Origin: Coleofasciculus sp937127375
GTDB taxonomy: Bacteria > Cyanobacteriota > Cyanobacteriia > Cyanobacteriales > Coleofasciculaceae
Length of the DNA stretch: 64,000 nucleotides
Assembly (NCBI GenBank): GCA_040218875.1
Contig: JAVJQP010000153.1
Reading direction: 5' to 3' (one strand)
Shown: in pieces, positions 51,401-60,829 of the stretch
Layout: each line of letters begins with the position of its first letter
Position numbering within the stretch: the first letter of the stretch is position 1
Made by a program: the position numbers and the translations under genes
The notes under the pieces: generated by a model
The model's database searches: none
Told to the model about the DNA's origin: nothing
What the model saw: the letters and a program-made list of their open reading frames with translations, nothing else

Positions 51401-52610
51401 GTTATTGGCAGGAGAAATTGACACCTTCTCCCGTGAAAAACGCTATCTTCGTAAAGATGGATCTGAGGTTTGGGTGAATTTAAGTGGGTCGCTGATCCGC
51501 AATAGTCAGGGTGAACCGAAATCTTATATTGGCGTAGTCCAAGATATCAGCGATCGCAAACAGGCACAAGCGACGTTGCAGAGGCTGAATGAACAACTAA
51601 CAGGGCGGGTGAATGAACTGGGTAGCCGCAACCGAGAAATGGTGTTACTCGGCGACTTGAGTGACTTTCTCCAAGCCTGTTTAACGGTTGATGAGGCATA
51701 TAACGCGATCGCGACATTAGTGGCTCCTTTGTTTCCAGGGAGTTCAGGGGGAGTGTTTGTAATTAATCCCTCTGAGAATTGGGTAGAAGCCATGGCAACT
51801 TGGGGAATCGTTTTGGCGAGTCAGACGCTGTTTTCGCCGAAATCGTGTTGGGCATTACGTCGGGGACGCCCCCATTTGGTAACCCAGCCACAATCCGGTT
51901 TACGCTGTCCCCATATTCATTCAGATAGTTCTCCCTTAGAATCTTTTTGTGTGCCGATGATGGCACAGGGAAAAGCGTTAGGAATTTTATATATTAGTTC
52001 CCAGGAACGGGGACAATTAACTGAGGCGAAACAACGGTTAGCTTTAACAGTAGCGGAGCATTTAGCCCTGTCGTTAGCCAATTTGAAACTACGGGAAACG
52101 CTTTCCCAACAGAGTATTCGAGATGCGCTGACTGGGCTATTTAATCGGCGTTATATGGAAGAGTCTCTAGAGCGGGAAATTCATCGAGCGCAGCGTCATC
52201 AGCAACCGATGGGAATTATTATGTTGGATATTGATCATTTTAAACATTTTAACGATACCTTTGGTCATGAAGCCGGGGATGCTGTGTTACGAGAATTAGG
52301 CATATTTTTACAACGAAGTATTCGGGCGTCGGATATTGCCTGTCGTTATGGGGGTGAGGAATTAATGCTAATTTTGCCCGATGCTTCACTGGCTGATAGC
52401 AAGCAACGGGCAGAACAAATTCGCCAAGATGTTAAAGAGTTGCAGATCGAGTATCACCATCAACTCTTAGATGCGATCGCGATTTCTGTGGGTGTGGCGG
52501 CGTTTGCTGAACATGGTTCCACGGCACAGGAACTGATTGCGGCGGCGGATCGGGCACTTTACCAGGCTAAAGCCCAAGGGCGCGATCGCGTGGTGACAGC
52601 AGATAAGTAG
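48486..52610 (+). CDS. CBS-GAF-PAS-GGDEF diguanylate cyclase
   Basis: A 1374-residue signalling protein. Residues 1-300 carry four CBS motifs (VAEVMTQPVITLKQSE, RRRVADVMTPEIINITPTSS). A coiled coil and repeat-derived linker follow (330-360), then a GAF domain (~400-600). Three PAS domains (~645-765, 775-900, 910-1030, each ending in a PAC motif such as DITERKQAEEAL) and a second GAF (~1045-1190) lead to a GGDEF domain (~1205-1370). The active site GGEEL and inhibitory RASD site are intact, so it should make cyclic di-GMP and be product-inhibited. There are no membrane segments. Bases 49498-49563 hold two in-frame copies of a 42-bp unit with the GTAGAGACG palindrome. ATG 48486 or 48498 could be the start. 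Confidence 0.92.
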   Translation: MITLMSAIEHHPLTVTPDTCLSDVIALLNPGTHTCPFPSGTGSLGSSYSDRTDGSCVLVIENGQLVGVITLRDLVQIVAERSPLENLPVAEVMTQPVITLKQSELRDGFKMLNLFECHGISHLPIVNDDNQVVGVVTPESLHHAMPSMELLKRRRVADVMTPEIINITPTSSVLTVAQQIAEHGVNYVVICEQQENRSAEPITLSQSGDSRAFFVPLGIITERDIVQFQALELDLNLPAYTLMSFPLLCVNPEESLWTAHQKMQQWRVQQLGVCSHQGELLGMVTQTSILQTLDSAQLYHFIQDLQQQLNQQRQIISSLHAENRHLRQNSDEGAEGACRDVACYVWGAEGACRDVACYVWGAEGAGEAGKIWDQVTPMELRECQQTQGILPTLNRILKTLSESHRILMSATQESELFQKICRLIVEVGAYRGAWVGLTTDDTCQTVQPVAGFEALNKAEDFKKSEGKGQRTEGSLKAEDRKDQTEEFELNNSENKQYLERFVMPEFNPCSGESPVDSVWQTGQSIVCRHIQTDPKFTPWRSHALQQGYGALIVLPLQVKDQPLGVLTIYAVNSGAFAPEEVQLLKELANDLASGIEGLRTHLAREQAEAELCQLNQELESRVQQRTAQLQQEIQEREGIEASLQQEFDLLSRVMETSPVGIIWVNSQGQIMLINHQAEQILGLKSEKFCPDYQDKLTWYNQDESGNLIKYKQLPFWHLVKTNQAVNDLRYTIERDNGRRVLLSINGTSLFNQAGQLKGVVFAIDNVTERVKAEEELRQSEERFRTVANFTYDWEYWLNPDGQFLYISPSCERITGYCVDDFLQDASLLESIIYPEDREKFVQHGCATAVIQRVSGIDFRILTKTGELRWISHICQSVHSAEGRWLGVRASNRDITERKQAEEALRESEKRFRSMFNQVAVGIVQATLSGQFLWFNQKFTDLVQYSAEELQNKTCKDITHPDDVDQELTCLNQLLAGEIDTFSREKRYLRKDGSEVWVNLSGSLIRNSQGEPKSYIGVVQDISDRKQAQATLQRLNEQLTGRVNELGSRNREMVLLGDLSDFLQACLTVDEAYNAIATLVAPLFPGSSGGVFVINPSENWVEAMATWGIVLASQTLFSPKSCWALRRGRPHLVTQPQSGLRCPHIHSDSSPLESFCVPMMAQGKALGILYISSQERGQLTEAKQRLALTVAEHLALSLANLKLRETLSQQSIRDALTGLFNRRYMEESLEREIHRAQRHQQPMGIIMLDIDHFKHFNDTFGHEAGDAVLRELGIFLQRSIRASDIACRYGGEELMLILPDASLADSKQRAEQIRQDVKELQIEYHHQLLDAIAISVGVAAFAEHGSTAQELIAAADRALYQAKAQGRDRVVTADK
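49480..49563 (+). repeat. Two 42-bp direct repeats containing GTAGAGACG palindromes inside a coding region
   Basis: The palindrome occurs at 49498-49521 and 49540-49563 in a 42-bp (14-codon) unit. Each copy is read as GACRDVACYVWGAE, preserving the frame, in a linker between CBS and GAF domains. GGGGAAGCT-type repeats follow to 49590. Confidence 0.9.
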
Positions 52611-53095
52611 GTAGGCACAATAAAAGTTAACGGTGGAGATCGTCATTGAAATCGCTGCTGGGTTATAAATTTGTAGGGTGGGTTAGGCGGAATTTAATTG
52701 AGGCGATAACCCATCAATGAACTATCCGCCGTAACCCACCGAGATTACAGCAGATTTTCTGGTTGATGAGTGTTGGGTAGGAAAATGGCTTGAATAAAGG
52801 GCGGGTTTTGTTGTTCAGTTATTGGTGACAAGCCAAATCGAGCGGCTAAACCCGCCCCTACAGATCGGCTTCCTCTGCTGCCAGACGTTTCATGGAGACG
52901 TTCCACCGGAACCTGGAGACGTTGCATGCAACGTCTCTACTAGCGTCCTTGGCAATGTGTCTGTTTTGCCTTCTGCCTTGTCTCCACTAAAAAGGCAGGA
53001 GTAACCCGGATTTACTATTAAAGGAAGATACCTCCAGATTTGCTCCGGAGGCATCTTGTCATCTTAAGTATAGTATTACAAGTTGTTAAGCAATT
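52611..53095. repeat. Repeat-rich intergenic region
   Basis: From left to right: dispersed repeat copy 4 (52607-52651, starting across the previous stop codon), a GGGTGGGTTAGGCGG inverted pair near 52676-52740, a 64-bp repeat copy (52798-52861), the GTAGAGACG-type palindrome at 52915-52940, and a CCTCC/GGAGG hairpin (53031-53051) 45 bases before the next gene. No gene is present. Confidence 0.75.
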
Positions 53096-54307
53096 ATGGT
53101 TGTTACCCCTTCTACTCCCCCTACCGTTAACGGTTCTCAGATCCGAGGTGAAATTCGCGCCTTGCAATCTCAACTTGTTGAGTGGCGGCGGTGCTTTCAC
53201 CAACGCCCGGAATTAGGGTTTACTGAACACCTAACGGCTGGATTTGTTGCCAAAAAGTTACAGGAGTGGGGAATTGAGCATCAAACGGGTATTGCCCAAA
53301 CTGGGATCGTTGCTACAATCGAGGGCGATCGCATAGGTCCGGTGTTAGCGATTCGGGCGGATATGGATGCCTTACCGATTCAGGAAGAAAACCAGGTTCC
53401 CTACCGATCGCAACATGATGGAATTATGCACGCTTGCGGTCATGATGGACATACCGCGATCGCATTAGGTACGGCGTTCTATCTTTCCCAACATCGCCAA
53501 GACTTTGCGGGAACCATCAAGTTCATTTTCCAACCCGCTGAAGAAGGACCCGGCGGCGCTAAACCGATGATTGAAGCTGGCGTCTTAAAAAATCCGGATG
53601 TGGATGCTATTATTGGGCTACATTTGTGGAACAATTTGCCCCTAGGAACTGTTGGCGTTCGCCATGGTGCTTTAATGGCAGCAAGCGAACGATTTCAGTG
53701 TAAAATTTTAGGCAAGGGGGGACATGGGGCAATGCCACATCAAACCCTAGACGCGATCGTCATTGGCACTCAAGTGGTCAACGCCTTGCAAACCATTGTG
53801 GCTCGTAATGTTGACCCAATTGAATCAGCCGTGGTTACGGTGGGAATGTTTCAAGCTGGTACAGCGTTTAATGTCATTGCTGACAGCGCCAAAATGAGCG
53901 GCACAGTGCGCTATTTTAATCCGCAATTGGCAGGGTATTTCAGCCAGCGTATCGAGCAAGTGATTGCAGGTATTTGTCAGAGTCACGGGGCGCAGTATGA
54001 ACTAGACTACCAGCCGCTTTATCCGCCTGTAATCAATGACGCACAGATAGCCGAATTGGTACGATCCGTAGCTGAAGAAGTCGTCGAAACCCCTACAGGA
54101 ATCGTACCCGAATGCCAAACCATGGGCGGGGAAGATATGTCATTTTTCCTAGAGGCTGTACCGGGTTGCTATTTCTTTTTGGGATCAGCGAACCCCAGTA
54201 AAGATTTAGCCTATCCCCATCACCACCCCCGGTTTGATTTTGATGAAACTGTGTTAGCAATGGGAGTAGAACTATTTGTTCGCTGTGTGGAAAAATTCTG
54301 CCAGTAA
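53096..54307 (+). CDS. M20-family amidohydrolase (N-acyl amino acid / IAA-amide hydrolase-like)
   Basis: A 403-residue metallopeptidase of the M20 aminoacylase/IAA-amido hydrolase branch, which cleaves N-acyl amino acids or amino-acid conjugates. Metal-binding motifs: LAIRADMDALPIQEEN, IMHACGHDGHTAIAL, FIFQPAEEGPGGA, LHLWNNLPLG and the C-terminal PHHHPRFDFDE. The dimerisation domain lies at ~190-310 (GKGGHGAMPHQTLDAI). There is no signal peptide. The hairpin at 53031-53051 precedes it but no clear ribosome binding site is seen. Confidence 0.93.
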   Translation: MVVTPSTPPTVNGSQIRGEIRALQSQLVEWRRCFHQRPELGFTEHLTAGFVAKKLQEWGIEHQTGIAQTGIVATIEGDRIGPVLAIRADMDALPIQEENQVPYRSQHDGIMHACGHDGHTAIALGTAFYLSQHRQDFAGTIKFIFQPAEEGPGGAKPMIEAGVLKNPDVDAIIGLHLWNNLPLGTVGVRHGALMAASERFQCKILGKGGHGAMPHQTLDAIVIGTQVVNALQTIVARNVDPIESAVVTVGMFQAGTAFNVIADSAKMSGTVRYFNPQLAGYFSQRIEQVIAGICQSHGAQYELDYQPLYPPVINDAQIAELVRSVAEEVVETPTGIVPECQTMGGEDMSFFLEAVPGCYFFLGSANPSKDLAYPHHHPRFDFDETVLAMGVELFVRCVEKFCQ

Positions 54308-54514
54308 TTCTCGATATTCGGGAAACCTGACAATCTAGGGTGTGCCTGCCAGATCAACCAAACGCGAAACCAGGGTAAGGTAACGAGTTTAAATCTCATC
54401 CTTTCCCTCGCGTCGATTCGCAAAGGATGGGTGTATTTGAGCCAAACCAGTTCTACCATTGGCAAATCCAACCCTAGAAAACTATAGAGGAATTACCTCC
54501 CTCAGGAGAAGTCT

Positions 54515-57500
54515 ATGTCAGCCCCCATCTACCTGAAACTACTGTCAACCCTAACCTTATCCCTAACCACCCTAGGGTTCATGTCATCGGGGTTAACCCA
54601 ACCTATTGTTTCCGATGACAGTACCGATACGACTGTGAATCAAGAGGGAAACCGCTTCGATATTGAGGGGGGGGAATTGTCAGGAGATGGCGCGAATCTC
54701 TTCCACAGTTTTAGTGAGTTTGGTTTAGATTCGGGACAAATTGCCAATTTTTTATCCAACCCATCGATACAGAATATTCTCTCACGAATTACTGGTGGTG
54801 ATCCATCGGTGATTAATGGGTTAATTCAAGTTAGTGGCGGGACTTCTAATCTGTTTTTGATGAATCCGGCGGGTATTATCTTTGGCAATGAGGCTCAATT
54901 AAATGTCCCCGCCGCCTTTACCGCCACAACCGCTACCGGGATTAGTTTTGGCGATAACTTATTTAATGCTACCGGGATCAATGACTACACGTCTCTGGTG
55001 GGAACGCCCAATGGCTTTGTCTTTAATACGCCTGAACCCGGTTCGATTGTTAATACAGGCACACTCGAAGTCAATTCTGAACAGAATCTCAGTCTAATTG
55101 GCGGTACGGTTGTGAGTACGGGTGAATTAGTCGCCCCAGAGGGTCAAATTACCGTCACCACGGTTCCTGGTAATCAGTGGGTGCGGATTAGCCAAGCGGG
55201 ACATTTGCTGAGTTTAGAGGTTCCGGCGGCGGCGACGGAAGTGCCGTTTACTCCTCTTTCGCTTCCACAACTGCTAACGGGAGGAAACGTTAGTAACGCC
55301 ACAGGTTTGTCGGTGAATGAACAGGGTGAAGTAGCCCTAACGGGTTCAGGGATTGCGATTGATAATGGTGATCTGGTTGCCAAGACGGTAACGGGGGGAA
55401 CGGCGTTACTTTCAGCAGAGAATAATCTCACGTTGGTGGAGAGTCATTTAACCACAACGGGGGATTTGCAGCTATTGGCACAGGATACGGTACGGGTGCG
55501 GGATAGTGTGGCAAATCCATTTATTGCCCAAGCGGGGGATAATTTAACTGTTCAGGGTAGTCAAAATGTTGATATTTTTGCCTTGAATCATGCCGCCAGT
55601 GGTTTCTTCTCTGGTGGGAATATGGTGTTCCGTTCTAGTAATACCATAGGCGGAGATGCTCACTATTCAGCAGGCGGCGATTTTCGCATTGAACAATTGG
55701 ATGGTAGTGAAGGAGATTTGGAGAGTCCTAATGATCCAATTATTTTAGCTTCTGGTGATGTCAGATTAGGAAACTATACCGGGGCTTCGCTACATATTTT
55801 AGCCGGGGGTCGGGTAAGGATAAGAAATGTTACCATCACGGGGACAGATTCAGAAGATAATACGATTAATCCGAATAACGCTAATCCGTTTCTTGCGAGT
55901 TTAGCCAATGTCCCGTTGTCCGATGGAACAACGTTACAAATTGATGGTAGTACTAACCCAACGTTAGATATTAGAGCAGGCATTGATTGGGGAGTTTTAG
56001 GCGGAGATCCAGGAAATCAACTGATTGGTACAGGACTACCAACTCCCACGTTCACTACTGCAACAAATGCTGATATTATAGTTGGTAATGTCAGCATTAG
56101 TCAGCCAAACAGTATAGTTTTATTAACGAATAAATACAATCCCAATAATTTAACTGGGAGTGTTCAAGCTGGACAAATCGATGTCAGCAGTGATTTGGGT
56201 AATGCGGGATCGGTTACGATTGAGTCTCGCGGAAATATCAGAACCTCTCCGATTAAATCCAGAGCCAATGTGACTGGTGATGGGGGTGATATTCTCCTCA
56301 ACGCCGAAAACAATATTGAAATTGGCAATGCTGGTGGTAGTGATATCGATTCAAGAGGGGATAATGGCGGCAATATTACCCTTGATGCTGGTGGTACTAT
56401 CAGCATGACGAATGCTCTTTCCCGAGGCAGAGATACTACGGGTGATGGAGGCGATATAACTATCACGGCTGAAGGGAATATTAACAGTGGAAATATCCAG
56501 ACAAGTGGTGCAAATGGCGGAGAAATCACGATCAAGATCAATGGCGATGGTGTAATTGACACCACAGGTCCGTTAGGAAATGAAGGAACAATAGAATCCT
56601 GTAGTAATATTACCTGTGATGGTGCGGGTGAAAGTGGCGATATTGCGGTTGAAGCAACCAGCATTATTACCCGGGGCATTCGGTCAAATGGTGACTTAGA
56701 TGGTAACATTAACTTAACCAGTGATGAAATTCAGCTTAAGCCAGCAGAAAGTCCTAGTTTCCCACCTAAAGTACCCTTTATTGGAGGAATGGGTACTCTT
56801 AAGCTTCAGCCATTGGAAACAGAAACAATAACTATAAACACCGGAAGTAATGATCTAATCTTAGATAACCCTCTCCAGCTTGGGGGCAATGTTAGTTTCA
56901 ATACCAGTGGTGGTAATGTTACCTTGAATGGCACGGTTGATGGAGATTATGATTTAAGTTTAAATACGGACACGGGGACAGCACTATTTAATGGTATTGT
57001 TGGCAGTCTAAATTCATTAAATATTATCAGCACGGACGCTAACGGAAAAACGATCATCAATCGTGATATAACTGCCAACCAGCTAGAATTTAACAACATG
57101 GTAGAAGTGCTGTCGAATTCAACACTAACGTTGACCCAAAGCGGAATGCAGCCTCCTCCAGCAATCGACTTTATGGAAAGTGTTGAATTAAAGGCTGATC
57201 TGACGATAAGCACGAGTAGAAATAGTCAAATTAACTTTAATAGCACGGTTGATGGGACGTATGATTTGACCGTATTAAATCCAGGAGAAACGACATTTAC
57301 AGGTGAACTTGGCAGCATCAGCCGTTTGAATACCCTTAGGACAGATAACGAGGGAACAACCCAAATCAATAACAATATTACCGCTAATCAACTCGACATC
57401 CAAGATGCAGTAGAGGTGCTGTCAGACTTATCGTTAACGGCGGATGAAATTGAATTCGGCTCAACGATTACGGGAACCAATCAAAATCTGATCCTTCAAT

Positions 57501-60500
57501 CGTCAAATACTACTGATATCTTTAGCCTAGTCGGATCAGGGAATTCCTCCGAGGAAACGGGATTCCAAGATGGTTTCGAGAGTCTGACAATTCGCAGTAC
57601 GAATAGCGGCGGACAAATTGATTTAAGCAATCTCACGTTCAGTGATCCCGTAACAATTCAAATGCCTGATGGTGTCATCCTGATTAATGGCAAGATTACG
57701 GGTATAGATGATGCTTCAATTACACTCAATAGTGCAACGACTAACCTAAATGCTGATATCACCACGGGAGGCGGAGGTATAGCGTTTAATACAGACAGTG
57801 TTGAACTCGGTAATGATGTTACTCTCAACAGTGGTAGTAATCCGATTCGCTTTCAAGGTACGGTTGATGGCAATTATAAGTTGACACTATCGAGTTCAGC
57901 GACAACCACCTTTGGCGGCGCGGTTGGTAGTTCTACTCCACTCGATACTCTCACCACTAATCGTGATGGAATCACTCAATTTAATGAGAATGTCACGGCG
58001 AATCGCTTGAATTTGCAAGATTCGGTAGATGTGCTATCTAATTTATCCCTAACCGCCGCAGAAATTGATTTGAACTCAATTGAGACAAGCACCAATAAAA
58101 CCTTAACTCTGCAACCGCTAAATCCGAACCAAGACTTTAGTGTAAATGGTGGGATATTCCAAGAGGGTTTCCAGAGTATAACCATTGGACGAGAATCAGG
58201 GAGTGGCACAATTACACTGGATAATAGTACGTTCAATGATCCCGTGACGATTCAGTCGCCTAGTGGGGAAATTGTGCTTAATGGTATGCTGATGGGTGAA
58301 GATAATGCCGCGATTACCCTTGATGCTGCCACGACAACCCTTAATTTTAATATCACAACAGCAGGTAATACTCTCACGTTCTTAGGAGACAGGGTTAATT
58401 TAGGTGGTGATGTTGACCTGAATACGGCAGGTGGTAATATCAGATTTGATGGCATCGTAGAGGGCGATCGCACTTTACGTATCTTCAGTACCGGAACCAC
58501 TACATTCTCTGATGCTGTGGGTAGTGTTACCCCGTTAAATAGCCTAACAACTGACGCAGGGGGAACCACCCAATTTAATGGAAATGTTACCGCGAATCGT
58601 TTAAGCATCCAAGATACCCTCGCCGTCTTATCGGATTTATCCCTAACCGCATCAGAGATTACCTTGGGTGCAACGGTAACGGGCTCAAATACTAATCTGG
58701 TTTTGCAACCGCTGAATCCCACTCAAGACTTTACTCTCACCGGAGGCGTGTTTGAAGACGGGTTCCAGAGTCTCAGGATTGGCAGGGAAAATGGCAGTGG
58801 CGCGATCGCACTCAATGGCAATCTTACCTTCAGTGATCCGGTATCTATCCTATCACCAACAGGTTTAGGTTCCATCACCGCCACAGGCACAATTACCGGA
58901 TTGGATAATGCTACTGTCAGCCTGCTGGCGAATCAAGAGATTAAAGTAAACGATATTACGGCGAATGCGGGGATTTCTCTCACCAGTAATCAAAGGGCTG
59001 TCACTACCGGAAATCTGAATACGTCGGGAGTAAATCAAGGCGGAGATATTACAGTAGAAGCCCAAACGGAGATCCAAGCAGGTGCGATCAATTCCAGTGC
59101 AACTCAGGGCGATGGGGGGAATGTCACCTTAGATCCAGAAAACGATATCGAAGTGGATTCGATTAATGCTCAAGGTGGCAGTAATGGCAGAGGTGGTAAC
59201 GTCGATATTACCACAGAACAATTTTTCCGCGCCACCGAGACATTTAGCGATCGCACCAATACAACTACCAGTATTTCCACCGCAGGCGGGAATGGCGGCG
59301 GATCAGTGATCATCCGCCATCAAGGAGGGAATTTTGGTATCCCCTTCACCGTCGGGCAAGACTATAATAACGAGAATGGAACCAGAGGCGCGATCGCAAC
59401 CGGAAGCGATAATCAAATTACCGAGGGTTTGTATCCTAATCCCTATACTCAGGGAATTGCACCGAGTCAGATTCAACTGATTACGCCCGAAACAATTACA
59501 CCCGAACCCCCCAGTGAATCGTCAGCCGAAAATCCGCTGATTCTGCAAAAAGAGTCCCCCTCACAACCTCCGGTAGAAACCGACGTGCCATCTGTAACAA
59601 TTGACACCGTATTTGGCACAATTGATGCGGCGTATACGCAGGAATTTGAAACCTATCTGGGTAAATCAGGGACTCAAATTCTCACCTTAACTGAGGCGCG
59701 TCAACTTTTGCAGGATATTGCCCAAGAAACAGGTGTCAAACCCGCATTAATTTATGTCATGTTTGTCCCCAGTAGCATCTCTTCTGAATCAGCTACCCCC
59801 CAAGACAATGATCAATTGGATCTCGTCTTAGTTACCGCCCAGGGAGAACCGATTCACAAATCCATACCTATCACCCGTGCTGAAGTTTTACAAGTGGCGC
59901 AACAGTTTCAACGAAGTGTAACCAATGTCCGAGATACTAAGGGTTACTTAGCCCCAGGAAAACAACTCTACGACTGGTTAATTACGCCATTAGAAGCTGA
60001 CTTACAAGCCCAAGGCATTCAAAACTTGGTGTTTGTGATGGATAGGGGTTTACGTTCCATTCCCGTAGCCGCCCTACACAATGAACAACAATTCTTAATC
60101 GAGAATTATAGTGTCGGAATTATGCCCAGTTTAAGCCTTACTGATACTCGCTTCCAAAGTTTGCAAGATAGCCAAGTATTGGCAATGGGGGCAGCACAAT
60201 TTAGTGATCAAAAACCTTTACCCGCCGTTCCTGTGGAATTAGAAGCGATTACCCAGAAACTATGGCAAGGTCAATTTTTCCTAGATGAAGGCTTTACCCT
60301 AGATAATCTGAAAGCCCAACGGAAAAAACAACCCTTTGGGATTATTCACCTCGCCACCCATGCTGATTTTCGCCCCGGTGCGATCAGCAATTCCTACATC
60401 CAATTATGGAATAGTAAGCTACGCCTTGATCAATTGCCAGAATTAGGATGGAATAATCCTCCTGTAGAATTACTGGTACTCAGTGCTTGTCGTACTGCAT

Positions 60501-60829
60501 TAGGGGATGAAAACGCCGAATTAGGCTTTGCCGGATTAGCGGTGCAAGCGGGAGTCAAATCAACCTTAGCCAGTTTGTGGTATGTCAGCGATGAAGGCAC
60601 ATTGGCACTAATGACCCAATTTTATGATCAGTTAAAAACCGCTCCAATTAAAGCCGAAGCCTTACGACAGGTGCAAATCGATATGCTTAAGGGGCAAACT
60701 AAACTGGAAAATGGTCAACTGATTACGTCGGCGGGAACGATTTTGTTACCCTCTGAACTGCCCCAATCACAAGATTTAACCCATCCGTATTATTGGGCAT
60801 CTTTCACCGTGGTGGGGAATCCTTGGTAA
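54515..60829 (+). CDS. TpsA exoprotein with filamentous-haemagglutinin domain and C-terminal CHAT peptidase
   Basis: A 2104-residue exported protein. Residues 1-28 form a signal peptide. The TPS secretion domain (~35-160) has SGGTSNLFLMNPAGIIFGNE. Residues ~160-1750 are beta-helix repeats, with four clear copies of a unit beginning VDG.Y.L at residues 808, 912, 1117 and 1315 and containing ITANQL and VEVLSDLSLT. The last ~350 residues form a CHAT domain, a caspase-like protease fold: His1949 in IIHLATHADF and Cys1992 in LVLSACRTALGD are the predicted dyad. It should be exported through a TpsB such as the one at 21758, 30 kb away. ATG 54515 follows AGGAG by six bases. Confidence 0.93.
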   Translation: MSAPIYLKLLSTLTLSLTTLGFMSSGLTQPIVSDDSTDTTVNQEGNRFDIEGGELSGDGANLFHSFSEFGLDSGQIANFLSNPSIQNILSRITGGDPSVINGLIQVSGGTSNLFLMNPAGIIFGNEAQLNVPAAFTATTATGISFGDNLFNATGINDYTSLVGTPNGFVFNTPEPGSIVNTGTLEVNSEQNLSLIGGTVVSTGELVAPEGQITVTTVPGNQWVRISQAGHLLSLEVPAAATEVPFTPLSLPQLLTGGNVSNATGLSVNEQGEVALTGSGIAIDNGDLVAKTVTGGTALLSAENNLTLVESHLTTTGDLQLLAQDTVRVRDSVANPFIAQAGDNLTVQGSQNVDIFALNHAASGFFSGGNMVFRSSNTIGGDAHYSAGGDFRIEQLDGSEGDLESPNDPIILASGDVRLGNYTGASLHILAGGRVRIRNVTITGTDSEDNTINPNNANPFLASLANVPLSDGTTLQIDGSTNPTLDIRAGIDWGVLGGDPGNQLIGTGLPTPTFTTATNADIIVGNVSISQPNSIVLLTNKYNPNNLTGSVQAGQIDVSSDLGNAGSVTIESRGNIRTSPIKSRANVTGDGGDILLNAENNIEIGNAGGSDIDSRGDNGGNITLDAGGTISMTNALSRGRDTTGDGGDITITAEGNINSGNIQTSGANGGEITIKINGDGVIDTTGPLGNEGTIESCSNITCDGAGESGDIAVEATSIITRGIRSNGDLDGNINLTSDEIQLKPAESPSFPPKVPFIGGMGTLKLQPLETETITINTGSNDLILDNPLQLGGNVSFNTSGGNVTLNGTVDGDYDLSLNTDTGTALFNGIVGSLNSLNIISTDANGKTIINRDITANQLEFNNMVEVLSNSTLTLTQSGMQPPPAIDFMESVELKADLTISTSRNSQINFNSTVDGTYDLTVLNPGETTFTGELGSISRLNTLRTDNEGTTQINNNITANQLDIQDAVEVLSDLSLTADEIEFGSTITGTNQNLILQSSNTTDIFSLVGSGNSSEETGFQDGFESLTIRSTNSGGQIDLSNLTFSDPVTIQMPDGVILINGKITGIDDASITLNSATTNLNADITTGGGGIAFNTDSVELGNDVTLNSGSNPIRFQGTVDGNYKLTLSSSATTTFGGAVGSSTPLDTLTTNRDGITQFNENVTANRLNLQDSVDVLSNLSLTAAEIDLNSIETSTNKTLTLQPLNPNQDFSVNGGIFQEGFQSITIGRESGSGTITLDNSTFNDPVTIQSPSGEIVLNGMLMGEDNAAITLDAATTTLNFNITTAGNTLTFLGDRVNLGGDVDLNTAGGNIRFDGIVEGDRTLRIFSTGTTTFSDAVGSVTPLNSLTTDAGGTTQFNGNVTANRLSIQDTLAVLSDLSLTASEITLGATVTGSNTNLVLQPLNPTQDFTLTGGVFEDGFQSLRIGRENGSGAIALNGNLTFSDPVSILSPTGLGSITATGTITGLDNATVSLLANQEIKVNDITANAGISLTSNQRAVTTGNLNTSGVNQGGDITVEAQTEIQAGAINSSATQGDGGNVTLDPENDIEVDSINAQGGSNGRGGNVDITTEQFFRATETFSDRTNTTTSISTAGGNGGGSVIIRHQGGNFGIPFTVGQDYNNENGTRGAIATGSDNQITEGLYPNPYTQGIAPSQIQLITPETITPEPPSESSAENPLILQKESPSQPPVETDVPSVTIDTVFGTIDAAYTQEFETYLGKSGTQILTLTEARQLLQDIAQETGVKPALIYVMFVPSSISSESATPQDNDQLDLVLVTAQGEPIHKSIPITRAEVLQVAQQFQRSVTNVRDTKGYLAPGKQLYDWLITPLEADLQAQGIQNLVFVMDRGLRSIPVAALHNEQQFLIENYSVGIMPSLSLTDTRFQSLQDSQVLAMGAAQFSDQKPLPAVPVELEAITQKLWQGQFFLDEGFTLDNLKAQRKKQPFGIIHLATHADFRPGAISNSYIQLWNSKLRLDQLPELGWNNPPVELLVLSACRTALGDENAELGFAGLAVQAGVKSTLASLWYVSDEGTLALMTQFYDQLKTAPIKAEALRQVQIDMLKGQTKLENGQLITSAGTILLPSELPQSQDLTHPYYWASFTVVGNPW

